Assembly (NCBI GenBank): GCA_902538445.1
Contig: CACBFE010000002.1
Span: 75,759 to 139,758 of the forward strand
DNA length: 64,000 bases
Direction: 5' to 3'
Origin: an uncultured Pelagibacteraceae bacterium
GTDB lineage: Bacteria; Pseudomonadota; Alphaproteobacteria; Pelagibacterales; Pelagibacteraceae
The notes beneath the pieces are model-generated. The model did no database searches and was not told the origin of the DNA. It saw nothing but the letters and a program-made list of their open reading frames with translations. This document shows, one piece after another, positions 19,873-28,507 of this stretch. A program made the translations under genes and the position numbers. The stretch's first letter is position 1. Each line of letters begins with the position of its first letter.

Positions 19873-20724
19873 TTACTTTTTACTTATTGTTAACTTACTT
19901 CTATCTTTATTCATACTAAACCCAGCAAAGTATATTGTATGCGAAGGGAATTGATATCCTTCAGGATAAGAAGCACCACCATATTCAGGATGTGAGTATG
20001 TACCATATTTAATATCAACATAATCGTGGGAAGCTGTTTTAAATCCTGATCTATAAACTTTTAATTCATCATTAATATAAACTTTGATAAAACCATCATA
20101 TTGTTTTGAATATCTAATATTAAACTCAACTTTATGCCATTTACCTTTTAGATTTTTTTCATCAATAACATGATTGCCTTCAATAGAAAGTTTTCCGTTG
20201 TAAATAGAAGCAGAAAATTGAGGCGCATAACCACCTACAGTTTGACCACCTTTGCGATTAACACTATAAAATTGTGTTATGTAAGGTTGTAAAAGTTTAT
20301 CTTTAAAATTATCAGGTGTGTTAGGTACATAGAAATAGTAACCTACCCATATTTCTTTTGCTTTTTTACCTATTCTTATATCTCCACTTGAAGCAACTTC
20401 TAGTCTTAATCTATTACTATTACAATCAGTAGTTCCAGTTCCTATTTTAACTTTATTTTCTCTCCAGAAATGACCTGCTGTTCCACAATCACCTTTTCTA
20501 GGGCTAAAATTTTCAATTAATTTAAAAGGTGAAGTGCCTGTAGGGTCTTTGATTATAGAATAATTATGATTACGTAATTCTTTTTTTAAATAATTAGCTA
20601 TATGAACCTTATCAATCTTACCCCTTTTTAAATAATTCGGATTTTTAGATACAACATCGGCAAACACAACACCCGTCACCAAAAAAAAAATTATATTGAT
20701 ATAAAATATAATCAGTTTTTTCAT
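19873..20724 (-). CDS. Secreted polysaccharide-lyase/lectin-like protein
   Basis: 283 residues with an N-terminal signal segment (hydrophobic FYINIIFFLVTGVVFA, cleavage near 22). The body looks like a jelly-roll fold related to heparin-lyase-type or LamG-like domains: WHKVEFNIRYS followed by GFIKVYINDELK is the typical back-strand pair, with many aromatic residues and a late GGASYPEGYQF loop. Two Cys (CGTAGHF and TTDCNSN) may form a periplasmic disulfide. It starts 12 bp after the end of aacS on the same strand, so it is probably co-transcribed. Lyase activity is not assured; simple glycan binding is the alternative. Confidence 0.55.
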   Translation of the reverse strand: MKKLIIFYINIIFFLVTGVVFADVVSKNPNYLKRGKIDKVHIANYLKKELRNHNYSIIKDPTGTSPFKLIENFSPRKGDCGTAGHFWRENKVKIGTGTTDCNSNRLRLEVASSGDIRIGKKAKEIWVGYYFYVPNTPDNFKDKLLQPYITQFYSVNRKGGQTVGGYAPQFSASIYNGKLSIEGNHVIDEKNLKGKWHKVEFNIRYSKQYDGFIKVYINDELKVYRSGFKTASHDYVDIKYGTYSHPEYGGASYPEGYQFPSHTIYFAGFSMNKDRSKLTISKK

Positions 20725-20736
20725 TTTTAAATTTTG

Positions 20737-22668
20737 CTAAGAATTGAGTTGTGGCAAATTTTCATAAAACTTCAAAGCTTCAGGATTCGCAATTGCTTCT
20801 TTGTTATTGATCTTTTCTCCATTTACTACCTGTCTTACTGCGAGCTCTACAATCTTTCCGCTTTTGGTTCTTGGGATCTCTGGAACTTTAATGATTATTG
20901 AAGGAACATGCTTTGGGGAACAATTTTTTCTAATTCTAGATTTGATTAACTTGATTTTTTCATCGTTTAATTCCTCATCATTTTTAGTTGTTACAAACAA
21001 AATTACTCTTACATCATCATTGTAATCTTGTCCGATAACTAAGCCTTCTGTGACAAAATCAATATCTTCGACTTGTTGATAAATTTCTGATGTTCCTATT
21101 CTTACACCTCCTGGATTTAACGTAGCATCAGATCTTCCTCTCATAATAAAACCATTATTCATAGTTCGCTCAATGAAATCACCATGATGCCAAATATTTT
21201 TAAATCTATCAAAATAAGCTTTATGATATTTTTTTCCATCATCATCTCCCCAAAATTTTACTGGCATGGATGGAAAAGGTTTTTTAACTACTAGCTCTCC
21301 TTTCTCACCATCTTTTACACTTTTTCCCTCATCGGTAAAAACATCCACATCAATACCTAGACTCTGACCTTGAATTTCTCCCATGTATACATTTGAGTAA
21401 AGGTTTCCTAGAACCAAACAACCGACCAAATCTGTTCCGCCAGCAATAGATGCAAGATGAACATCTTTCTTTATATTTTCGTATACATACTTAAAACTTT
21501 CCTCAGCTAAAGGAGAGCCTGTTGATGTTATTATTTTTATTGAACTTAAGTCTAAATTTTTACTGCTATATTTTTCATTCTTTAAATGATCTATGTATTT
21601 AGCGCTAACTCCAAAAAGATTAATTTTCTTTTTTTGACAATACTCTAAGAGAACATCTATTTTTGGATAAACAGGTGCCCCATCGTATAAAAATATAGAA
21701 GATCCTGTTGCTAATCCTCCAACCAGCCAATTCCACATCATCCAACCAGTAGTAGTGTAATAAAATATCTTTTCATTATCCCTGATATCACAATGAAGCA
21801 TGAATTCTTTATTATGCTCAATTAAAACGTTTCCTGCTCCATGAGTTATACATTTAGGTTTTCCGGTTGTACCACTTGAGAAGAGAATATAGATAGGATG
21901 ATTAAATTCAAATCGTTCAAAACTTTCATCTGATTCTGTCTGATCTAAAACTTCTTCAAAGTTTATATAATTTTTAATATTCGTCTCTTCTCTTTTATTG
22001 TACGCAAATACTAAAGTTTTTTTTATTGAAGGAATGTTCTTTAAGATATCCTCAATTTTTTCAAGAATACTTATTTTCTTACCATTATAAAAATAGTGAT
22101 CACAAGTAATCAAAATACTTGGTTCAATTTGTTTAAATCTATCTACAACTCCTTGCGTTCCAAAATCTGGAGAACATGATGACCAAATAATTCCTTTTTT
22201 TGCACAAGCTAAAAAACTTATAATAGACTCAATTTTATTAGGAACATAAGCTGCAACACGATCTCCTTTTTTTAAACCTATAGATTTTAAGTAATTTGAA
22301 AACTTACAAACTTTATTATAAAGTTGCTCCCAAGAAATCTCTTCTTCAAAACCTTTCTCTGATAAAAAACTTATTGCAAGATCTGACGACCTTTTTTTTA
22401 AGATATTTTCAGTATAATTTAATTTTGAGTCTGGAAAAAATTTAGTTTTATTAAATATTTTATTAAATTTAATTATTTCTTTTCCTTTATCTCCTATAAT
22501 CTTTGAATAATCCCAAAACTTTGACCAAAATTCATCGGGATGATCTACCGACCATTTCCATAAATTTTTAAAATTGTAATTTGAATTATGATTTATAAAT
22601 TTTGAGAAATCCTCAAGAAGAGACATTTCTTTTCTTTTGGTAGAGGGTTCCCACAAAAATTTTTGCAT
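20737..22668 (-). CDS. aacS: Acetoacetyl-CoA synthetase
   Basis: ANL-superfamily ligase that activates acetoacetate with ATP and CoA. The 643 residues match the family. The opening KFLWEPSTKR is the AacS N-terminus, the AMP-binding P-loop is SSGTTGKPK (about residue 265-273), GRSDATLNPGGVRIG is the hinge region, and the acyl-adenylation Lys lies in PRTKSGKIVE near the C-terminus. Together with the thiolase at 17595 it would convert acetoacetate to acetyl-CoA. The ATG at 22668 is supported by the conserved N-terminus, but it has no Shine-Dalgarno and sits at the foot of a strong hairpin. Confidence 0.93.
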   Translation of the reverse strand: MQKFLWEPSTKRKEMSLLEDFSKFINHNSNYNFKNLWKWSVDHPDEFWSKFWDYSKIIGDKGKEIIKFNKIFNKTKFFPDSKLNYTENILKKRSSDLAISFLSEKGFEEEISWEQLYNKVCKFSNYLKSIGLKKGDRVAAYVPNKIESIISFLACAKKGIIWSSCSPDFGTQGVVDRFKQIEPSILITCDHYFYNGKKISILEKIEDILKNIPSIKKTLVFAYNKREETNIKNYINFEEVLDQTESDESFERFEFNHPIYILFSSGTTGKPKCITHGAGNVLIEHNKEFMLHCDIRDNEKIFYYTTTGWMMWNWLVGGLATGSSIFLYDGAPVYPKIDVLLEYCQKKKINLFGVSAKYIDHLKNEKYSSKNLDLSSIKIITSTGSPLAEESFKYVYENIKKDVHLASIAGGTDLVGCLVLGNLYSNVYMGEIQGQSLGIDVDVFTDEGKSVKDGEKGELVVKKPFPSMPVKFWGDDDGKKYHKAYFDRFKNIWHHGDFIERTMNNGFIMRGRSDATLNPGGVRIGTSEIYQQVEDIDFVTEGLVIGQDYNDDVRVILFVTTKNDEELNDEKIKLIKSRIRKNCSPKHVPSIIIKVPEIPRTKSGKIVELAVRQVVNGEKINNKEAIANPEALKFYENLPQLNS

Positions 22669-22689
22669 AAAAGCTAGCTTAGCTTTTAT
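22667..22689 (-). promoter_or_regulatory. 10-bp hairpin enclosing the aacS start codon
   Basis: A perfect stem ATAAAAGCTA/TAGCTTTTAT with a 3-nt loop lies immediately 5' of aacS; its last two paired bases are the A and U of the start codon. In mRNA it would limit ribosome access. Read on the plus strand, the same stem is followed by seven T and looks like an intrinsic terminator that could stop antisense transcripts. Both roles are inference. The rest of the 269-bp gap to aceE shows no small gene. Confidence 0.45.
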
Positions 22690-22923
22690 TTTTTTATCTT
22701 AATAGGTATTTTTTCAGAATAATTTTCTGAACCAAAACTGCTCTATTTGTTTTTATCTCTCTTTTTTTAAATAAAAAATTAATTAACCAACGCATGACTC
22801 ATTTGAATAAAACTAATTGACGAAAAAAAGCAGAAAATGTGACAAAAATTGATCTAATCCGACTATTTGCCCTATTCTTTAATGTTTATTAATTATTTAT
22901 TTTTTAATATGTTGCTCCCAGTT

Positions 22924-22929
22924 TATAAT
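22924..22929 (+). promoter_or_regulatory. Candidate -10 box of aceE
   Basis: A consensus TATAAT ends eight bases before the aceE ATG at 22938. If used, transcription would begin within a base or two of the start codon, giving a near-leaderless mRNA. No good -35 sits 17 bp upstream (TTTTTA only). A second possible promoter, TTGATC-18 bp-TATTCT, lies at 22849-22878. Chance matches are common in such AT-rich DNA. Confidence 0.35.
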
Positions 22930-22937
22930 AGCTAATT

Positions 22938-25900
22938 ATGGCTCAAAATATTTCAGTTCCAGATATAGGTGATTTTAAAGACGTCGAGGTCATAGAAGTT
23001 TTAGTCAAACCTGGGGATCAAATAAACAAGAATGATCCAATCGTTACAATCGAGAGCGATAAATCAAGCGTGGAAATACCTTCTCCTGCTGCTGGAGAAA
23101 TTAAAGATTTAAAAGTAAAAATTGGAGACAAAGTTTCTGAAGGAAGTGTATTAGCAACAATAGAAAATGGTCAAGCTGCCTCGGCTCCGAAAGAGAGAGA
23201 AATTGAAAAAGAAGTTCAAACTCCGGAAAAACCAAAAACTAATGGTGAGATTAATCAAGTAAGACAAGTAAAGAAAGTTTTTGCAGAACCGGCTTCAAAA
23301 GATGATATTGACCCTATTGAGACAAATGAATGGATAGACTCTCTAAATTCAGTTATTGAAAATGATGGTTCCTCACGAGCAAGTTACTTATTAAACAAAG
23401 TAATCGATCAAGCTTATAAATCTGGCCTGGTGCTACCAGATACTAGAACAACTCCTTATATAAATACTATTCCTCCAGAAGCTGAGATTAAATCACCAGG
23501 TGATCAAAATATCGAAAAAAAAATCCGGGCATACGTAAGGTGGAACGCGGCAGCAATGGTTGTTAAGGCTAATAAAAAAAGTCCTGAACTAGGTGGTCAT
23601 ATCGGTACCTTTGCATCTGCAGCTACTCTTTATGATGTGGGAATGAATCATTTTTGGAGAGCAAAGAATAACAAATTTGGTGGAGATTTAATTTATTTTC
23701 AAGGACACTCAGCTCCAGGAATGTATGCAAGAGCTTTCTTAGAAGGAAGGCTTACAGCAAAACAATTAGATGGATTTAGACAAGAAGTGAATAAAGGAGG
23801 TCTTTCCTCGTATCCTCATCCTTGGCTAATGCCGAAGTTCTGGCAGTTCCCAACTGTATCTATGGGACTTGGACCTATCATGGCTATCTATCAAGCCAGG
23901 TTTTTAAAATATCTTATCAATAGAGGATTAATTAAAGATGAAGGAAGAAAAATTTGGGTGTTTCTAGGTGATGGAGAAATGGATGAGCCAGAATCACTTG
24001 GTGCAATTGGTTTAGCTGCTCGTGAAAAATTAGATAATTTGATTTTTGTTGTAAATTGTAATTTGCAAAGACTGGACGGACCTGTTCGAGGAAATAGTAA
24101 AATTATTCAGGAACTAGAGGGAAGCTTTAGAGGTTCGGGTTGGAATGTAATAAAAGTTATTTGGGGATCATACTGGGACCAATTACTGGCTAAAGATAAA
24201 ACAGGTCTTCTTATTAAGAGGATGAACGAATGTGTAGACGGAGAATACCAAGCATTTAAAGCTAAAGGCGGTTCATATGTTAGAGAAAAGTTTTTTGGAA
24301 AATATCCTGAACTTACTGAGCTTGTTTCCTCTTTAACCGATAAAGATATTTGGAGATTGAATAGAGGGGGTCATGATCCTCACAAAGTTTATGCAGCTTA
24401 CGCAGCAGCAATGCAAAACACTGGATCACCTACGGTTATCTTAGCAAAAACTATAAAAGGATATGGAATGGGTAAAACAGGTGAAAGTGTTAACACAACT
24501 CATCAACAAAAAAAATTAGATGAAGAGGATCTTCTTTACTATAGAGATAGATTTAATGTGCCTCTTACAGATAAACAAGTAAAAGACATAGAGTATTACA
24601 AACCAAGTGAGAGTTCTGAGGAAATTAAATATTTAAAAGATAAGAGAATAAAACTAGGAGGTTTTATTCCAGAACGATCAACTTTTGCCAAACAAATTAA
24701 AGCTCCACCAAAAGACATCTTTGATCAATTTATGAAATCAACTGGGGAAAAAGAGATGTCCACGACAATGGCTTTAGTGAGAATGATGACTGCACTCCTT
24801 AGAGATAAAAATGTTGCACCAAGGTTAGTGCCAATCATCCCTGATGAAGCGAGAACTTTTGGAATGGAGGGATTCTTTCAAAAAATTGGTATTTACGCAC
24901 ATGAAGGACAAAAATATGAGCCAGTGGACTCTGAGCAATTAAGTTCATATCGAGAGGATAAAAGTGGTCAAGTTTTAGAGGAAGGTATCAATGAGTCTGG
25001 GGCAATGTCATCTTGGATTGCAGCAGGAACCGCGTACACTAATCACGATATCGAGATGATACCTGTTTATATTTTCTATTCTATGTTCGGATTTCAAAGA
25101 GTTGGAGATCTAGCATGGGCAGCTGGTGACTCTCAAGCTAGAGGATTTTTAATTGGAGCAACAGCTGGTAGAACCACATTAGCTGGAGAAGGATTACAAC
25201 ACCAAGACGGGCACAGCCAATTATTGGCATCAAATATTCCAAACTGCGTTAGTTATGATCCAACGTTTGCTTACGAGATGGCAACAATATTTAGAGAAGG
25301 CTTAAAAAGAATGCATGAAAAGAAAGAGAATGTCTTTTACTACATCACTGCAATGAACGAAAATTACTCTCATCCAGAAAAACCTAAGGATTGTGATGAA
25401 GGAATTCTAAAAGGTATGTACTTATTTAAAGAGGGAAAAAATAAAGGAAAAACTAAAGTTCAATTATTAGGTTCAGGAACTATTTTAAGAGAAATTATAG
25501 CCGCATCTGAGATCTTATCAAAAGAATATAATATAGACGCTGACATTTGGAGTGTGACGAGTTTCAATGAGTTAAGAAGAGATGGAATGGAAACCGAGAG
25601 ATTAAATCTTCTTAACCCAGATAAAAAAGCGAAAAAATCTTATGTTCAGACATGTTTATCAAAAAGAGATGGACCAGTTATAGCAGCTTCAGATTATACA
25701 AGAGCATTCACTGATCAAATAAGACCTTACACAGACAAAAAGTTTTATTCATTCGGAACAGATGGTTATGGAAGAAGTGACACTAGAAAAAATCTTAGAA
25801 AATTTTTTGAAGTAGATAAAGAGCATATAGTAGCCTTTACCTTAAGCGCATTAGCAAAAGAACAACTTGTAGGTTCTAAAGAAGCAGAAAAAGCGATTAA

Positions 25901-25946
25901 AAAGTACAAAATAGATAAAGAGAAAGATTTCCCAGCAAATTTATAA
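22938..25946 (+). CDS. aceE: Pyruvate dehydrogenase E1 (homodimeric type) with N-terminal lipoyl domain
   Basis: Decarboxylates pyruvate with thiamine diphosphate and acetylates lipoyl groups of the PDH complex. At 1002 residues it is ~115 longer than E. coli AceE (887). The extra part is a complete lipoyl domain (residues 1-77) with the lipoylation site ESDKSSVE (K42), then a charged linker to about residue 140. The AceE core follows, with the ThDP motif GDGEMDEPES near 343 ending in NCN near 374, and RLDGPVRGN. Most alphaproteobacteria use a heterodimeric PdhAB E1, so both E1 type and fusion are notable. aceF follows after 1 bp; no lpd gene is nearby. Confidence 0.96.
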   Translation: MAQNISVPDIGDFKDVEVIEVLVKPGDQINKNDPIVTIESDKSSVEIPSPAAGEIKDLKVKIGDKVSEGSVLATIENGQAASAPKEREIEKEVQTPEKPKTNGEINQVRQVKKVFAEPASKDDIDPIETNEWIDSLNSVIENDGSSRASYLLNKVIDQAYKSGLVLPDTRTTPYINTIPPEAEIKSPGDQNIEKKIRAYVRWNAAAMVVKANKKSPELGGHIGTFASAATLYDVGMNHFWRAKNNKFGGDLIYFQGHSAPGMYARAFLEGRLTAKQLDGFRQEVNKGGLSSYPHPWLMPKFWQFPTVSMGLGPIMAIYQARFLKYLINRGLIKDEGRKIWVFLGDGEMDEPESLGAIGLAAREKLDNLIFVVNCNLQRLDGPVRGNSKIIQELEGSFRGSGWNVIKVIWGSYWDQLLAKDKTGLLIKRMNECVDGEYQAFKAKGGSYVREKFFGKYPELTELVSSLTDKDIWRLNRGGHDPHKVYAAYAAAMQNTGSPTVILAKTIKGYGMGKTGESVNTTHQQKKLDEEDLLYYRDRFNVPLTDKQVKDIEYYKPSESSEEIKYLKDKRIKLGGFIPERSTFAKQIKAPPKDIFDQFMKSTGEKEMSTTMALVRMMTALLRDKNVAPRLVPIIPDEARTFGMEGFFQKIGIYAHEGQKYEPVDSEQLSSYREDKSGQVLEEGINESGAMSSWIAAGTAYTNHDIEMIPVYIFYSMFGFQRVGDLAWAAGDSQARGFLIGATAGRTTLAGEGLQHQDGHSQLLASNIPNCVSYDPTFAYEMATIFREGLKRMHEKKENVFYYITAMNENYSHPEKPKDCDEGILKGMYLFKEGKNKGKTKVQLLGSGTILREIIAASEILSKEYNIDADIWSVTSFNELRRDGMETERLNLLNPDKKAKKSYVQTCLSKRDGPVIAASDYTRAFTDQIRPYTDKKFYSFGTDGYGRSDTRKNLRKFFEVDKEHIVAFTLSALAKEQLVGSKEAEKAIKKYKIDKEKDFPANL

Positions 25947-25947
25947 A

Positions 25948-27210
25948 ATGGCAATTCAAAAAATTTTAGTTCCAGATATGGGTGACTTTAAAGATGTCGA
26001 GGTTATCGAAGTTCTTGTAAAAAAAGGTCAAACTATAAAAAAAAACGATTCTTTAATAACTTTGGAAAGTGACAAATCAAGTGTTGAGGTGCCCTCAACT
26101 CACGAAGGTAAGATAGAAAAAATTAATGTTTCCGTAGGTGATAAAATTAATAAAGGGGATTTAATTCTAACTTTAGAGTCAAAACAAGAAACAAATGAAC
26201 CTGTAAAAGAAAAATCTAAAAAAGAACCAGTAAAACAAAAAATACGAAATGAAGTAGTCCAGGTAAAAAAACAACAACCTGCACCTAGTGTTCCTGCTTC
26301 AGGAAAAAGTTCTGCAAGTCCAAAAATAAGAAAATTTGCAAGAGAACTGGGAGCGGATATTTCTAAAATTTCTGGCACACAACGTGCTGGGAGAGTTTCA
26401 GCCGAAGATGTTAAAAATTTTGTAAGATCTCAAGTTACAGTTTCTCAAGGTGAGGTGCAAAAAAAAGAAGTTACAAAATATGTGGAAGAATATTCTCATG
26501 AAGAATTTGGAGAAATTGCAACACAAGATCTACCACGTGTTAAGAAACTTTCGGGACCACATTTAGTCAGATCTTGGACAGAAATTCCACACGTTACTCA
26601 ACATGATGAAATAGACGTTACTGACATGGAACAGTTTAGAAATTCTTTGTACGATTATTATACTGGTGAAAAAATAAAAGTAACTCCTCTTGCTTTTATT
26701 GCAAAAGCCTTAGTGAGTGCTCTAAAAGAATTTCCTAATTTTAACGCATCATTAAACCCTGAGAGTAATAAAATTATTTATAAAAAATATTTTCATATCG
26801 GCTTTGCTGTTGATACTCCGCATGGTTTAATGGTTCCTAAATTGAGAAACGTTGACCAAATGAGTATTCAAAAAATTGGGGAAGAGCTTAAAAATACAAG
26901 TCAACTTTGCAGAGAACTTAAGATTGATAAAAAAGAATTTTTTGGTGGATCGATGACTATCTCAAGTTTAGGAGGAATTGGTGGAACACATTTTACACCT
27001 ATCATTAATCCGCCAGAGGTAGCAATTTTAGGAGTTGGAAGAACTTTCGATCGACTTGTTAAAGAAAAAAATCAAATAGTTTCTAAAAAGATACTACCGA
27101 TATCATTATCTTACGATCACAGATTAATAGATGGGGCAGAAGGAGCTAGATTTTGTGTCTATCTTGGAAAATGTCTTGGTAAAGATTTTGCCTTTAAGCT
27201 TGCTGTTTAG
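25948..27210 (+). CDS. aceF: Dihydrolipoamide acetyltransferase (PDH E2)
   Basis: Core of the pyruvate dehydrogenase complex; transfers acetyl from lipoate to CoA. Order: one lipoyl domain (residues 1-78, lipoyl Lys K43 in ESDKSSVE), a Lys/Pro/Ala-rich linker, a small E1/E3-binding domain (about 124-165, SPKIRKFARELG), and the catalytic domain (about 195-420) with the HXXXDG motif HRLIDG (H391, D395). With 420 residues it has one lipoyl domain against three in E. coli. Its lipoyl domain is closely similar to that fused to E1 upstream, separated by 1 bp from aceE. Confidence 0.96.
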   Translation: MAIQKILVPDMGDFKDVEVIEVLVKKGQTIKKNDSLITLESDKSSVEVPSTHEGKIEKINVSVGDKINKGDLILTLESKQETNEPVKEKSKKEPVKQKIRNEVVQVKKQQPAPSVPASGKSSASPKIRKFARELGADISKISGTQRAGRVSAEDVKNFVRSQVTVSQGEVQKKEVTKYVEEYSHEEFGEIATQDLPRVKKLSGPHLVRSWTEIPHVTQHDEIDVTDMEQFRNSLYDYYTGEKIKVTPLAFIAKALVSALKEFPNFNASLNPESNKIIYKKYFHIGFAVDTPHGLMVPKLRNVDQMSIQKIGEELKNTSQLCRELKIDKKEFFGGSMTISSLGGIGGTHFTPIINPPEVAILGVGRTFDRLVKEKNQIVSKKILPISLSYDHRLIDGAEGARFCVYLGKCLGKDFAFKLAV

Positions 27211-27234
27211 AACTTCTTAAACTATTAACCCCTG

Positions 27235-28137
27235 ATGGATAAAAAATCGTTCTCACTGATTTGCGCTATAGTTACGTCTGTTCTTTGGGGCTCAGCTTTT
27301 GTGGCGCAAGACATGGGTATGGATTTCATAGGGCCACATACTTTTAATGTAGGAAGATTTTTAATCGGGTTTTTAACTCTAGTTCCTTTCTTTTTCATTT
27401 TTGAATCTAAAAATATAAATTTTAAACAACTTGATAAAAGAAAAATAGCTTTTTTTTTATTTTACTTAGGATTTGTTTTAGCCATAGGCCAAGAACTACA
27501 GCAGATTTCTTTAATCTATACTGATGTAGCTAACACAGGGGTTTTCACAGTTTTTTATGTTTTGGTCGTTCCGGTAATTTCTTATTTTATCTTTTCAAAA
27601 AAAATGCATTGGTCAATTTGGCCATCAGTTTTTATCTGTATTCTTGGTGGCTTACTTCTAAGCGAACTTAATAATTATTCAGTAAGATTAGGTGATACTT
27701 TAGGTATCTTAAGTGCCTTTTGTTGGGGAGTTCATATTTTGCTGATAAGAAAAACAATTGAGATGTTTAACTTTCCTATAACTATTGCAATGTCTCAATG
27801 TTTTGTGGCATGCATAGTTTTAATTGGTCCAATGTTTTACTTTGAGGATCCAACGTTTAACAATTTTTTAAAAGACTCATATGAAGTTTTATATGTTGGT
27901 ATTTTATCAAGTGGTCTCGCTTTTTTATTACAAACATATAGTTTACAAAATATATCTCCAGCTCCTGCTGCAATAGTTTTTTCGTTAGAAGGTGTTTTCG
28001 CAGCAATTTTAGCATGGTTAATATTAGACCAATTCTTAAATGAAATTAAAGTTTTAGGAATATTTTTAATATTAGCTGCAGTAATTTTCTCACAACTAAT
28101 GCCAATATATGATAAGAAAAATTATGGACGAAACTAA
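27235..28137 (+). CDS. DMT-superfamily (EamA) permease
   Basis: Inner-membrane transporter of 300 residues with ten predicted helices arranged as two EamA repeats. The first repeat has the typical WGSAFVAQD near the start; the second begins near residue 150 (LGILSAFCWGVHILLIRK) and ends SPAPAAIVFSLEGVFAA. Members export amino acids, drugs or metabolites; substrate unknown. It lies 24 bp after aceF on the same strand and overlaps the thioesterase downstream, so it may be read with the PDH genes. Confidence 0.85.
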   Translation: MDKKSFSLICAIVTSVLWGSAFVAQDMGMDFIGPHTFNVGRFLIGFLTLVPFFFIFESKNINFKQLDKRKIAFFLFYLGFVLAIGQELQQISLIYTDVANTGVFTVFYVLVVPVISYFIFSKKMHWSIWPSVFICILGGLLLSELNNYSVRLGDTLGILSAFCWGVHILLIRKTIEMFNFPITIAMSQCFVACIVLIGPMFYFEDPTFNNFLKDSYEVLYVGILSSGLAFLLQTYSLQNISPAPAAIVFSLEGVFAAILAWLILDQFLNEIKVLGIFLILAAVIFSQLMPIYDKKNYGRN

Positions 28138-28501
28138 TAAAGGTTTTATGAAGCATTTAGGTGGTCTGGAATTAAAACAGATCAACGATACTCAATACGA
28201 ATTTGTAGTTGAGGTTAAAGAAATGCATTTGAATACTGGAAAAATAGCTCATGGAGGTTTCCTTGCTTCCATTGCAGACACAGGAATGGGCACGGCTGCT
28301 CATAGAGTAGCAGGAGATAAAAGATGTGTAACAATAAATTTAGATATGAAATTTATTTCTGCTGGGTTGTTAGGTGATCAATTGAAAGGAAAAGTTAAGA
28401 TATTAAAAAAAACAAATACTCTTATCTTTATCTCTTGTGAAATTTCAAATTCTAGCGACATAGTTGCCTCTGCAAGTGGTACTTGGAAAATACTAAAATA
28501 G
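28124..28501 (+). CDS. PaaI-family hotdog thioesterase
   Basis: Acyl-CoA thioesterase of about 125 residues with a single hotdog domain. The family signature is clear: the helix HGGFLASIADTGMGTAA with the preceding NTGKIAHGG, where Asp in IADTG is the likely catalytic residue, and a beta-sheet ending SASGTWKIL. I choose ATG at 28124 (MDETNKGFMKHLGG), which overlaps the DMT gene by 14 bp. An in-frame ATG at 28109 would add five residues. The acyl-CoA substrate is not known. Confidence 0.85.
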   Translation: MDETNKGFMKHLGGLELKQINDTQYEFVVEVKEMHLNTGKIAHGGFLASIADTGMGTAAHRVAGDKRCVTINLDMKFISAGLLGDQLKGKVKILKKTNTLIFISCEISNSSDIVASASGTWKILK

Positions 28502-28507
28502 TTATCA

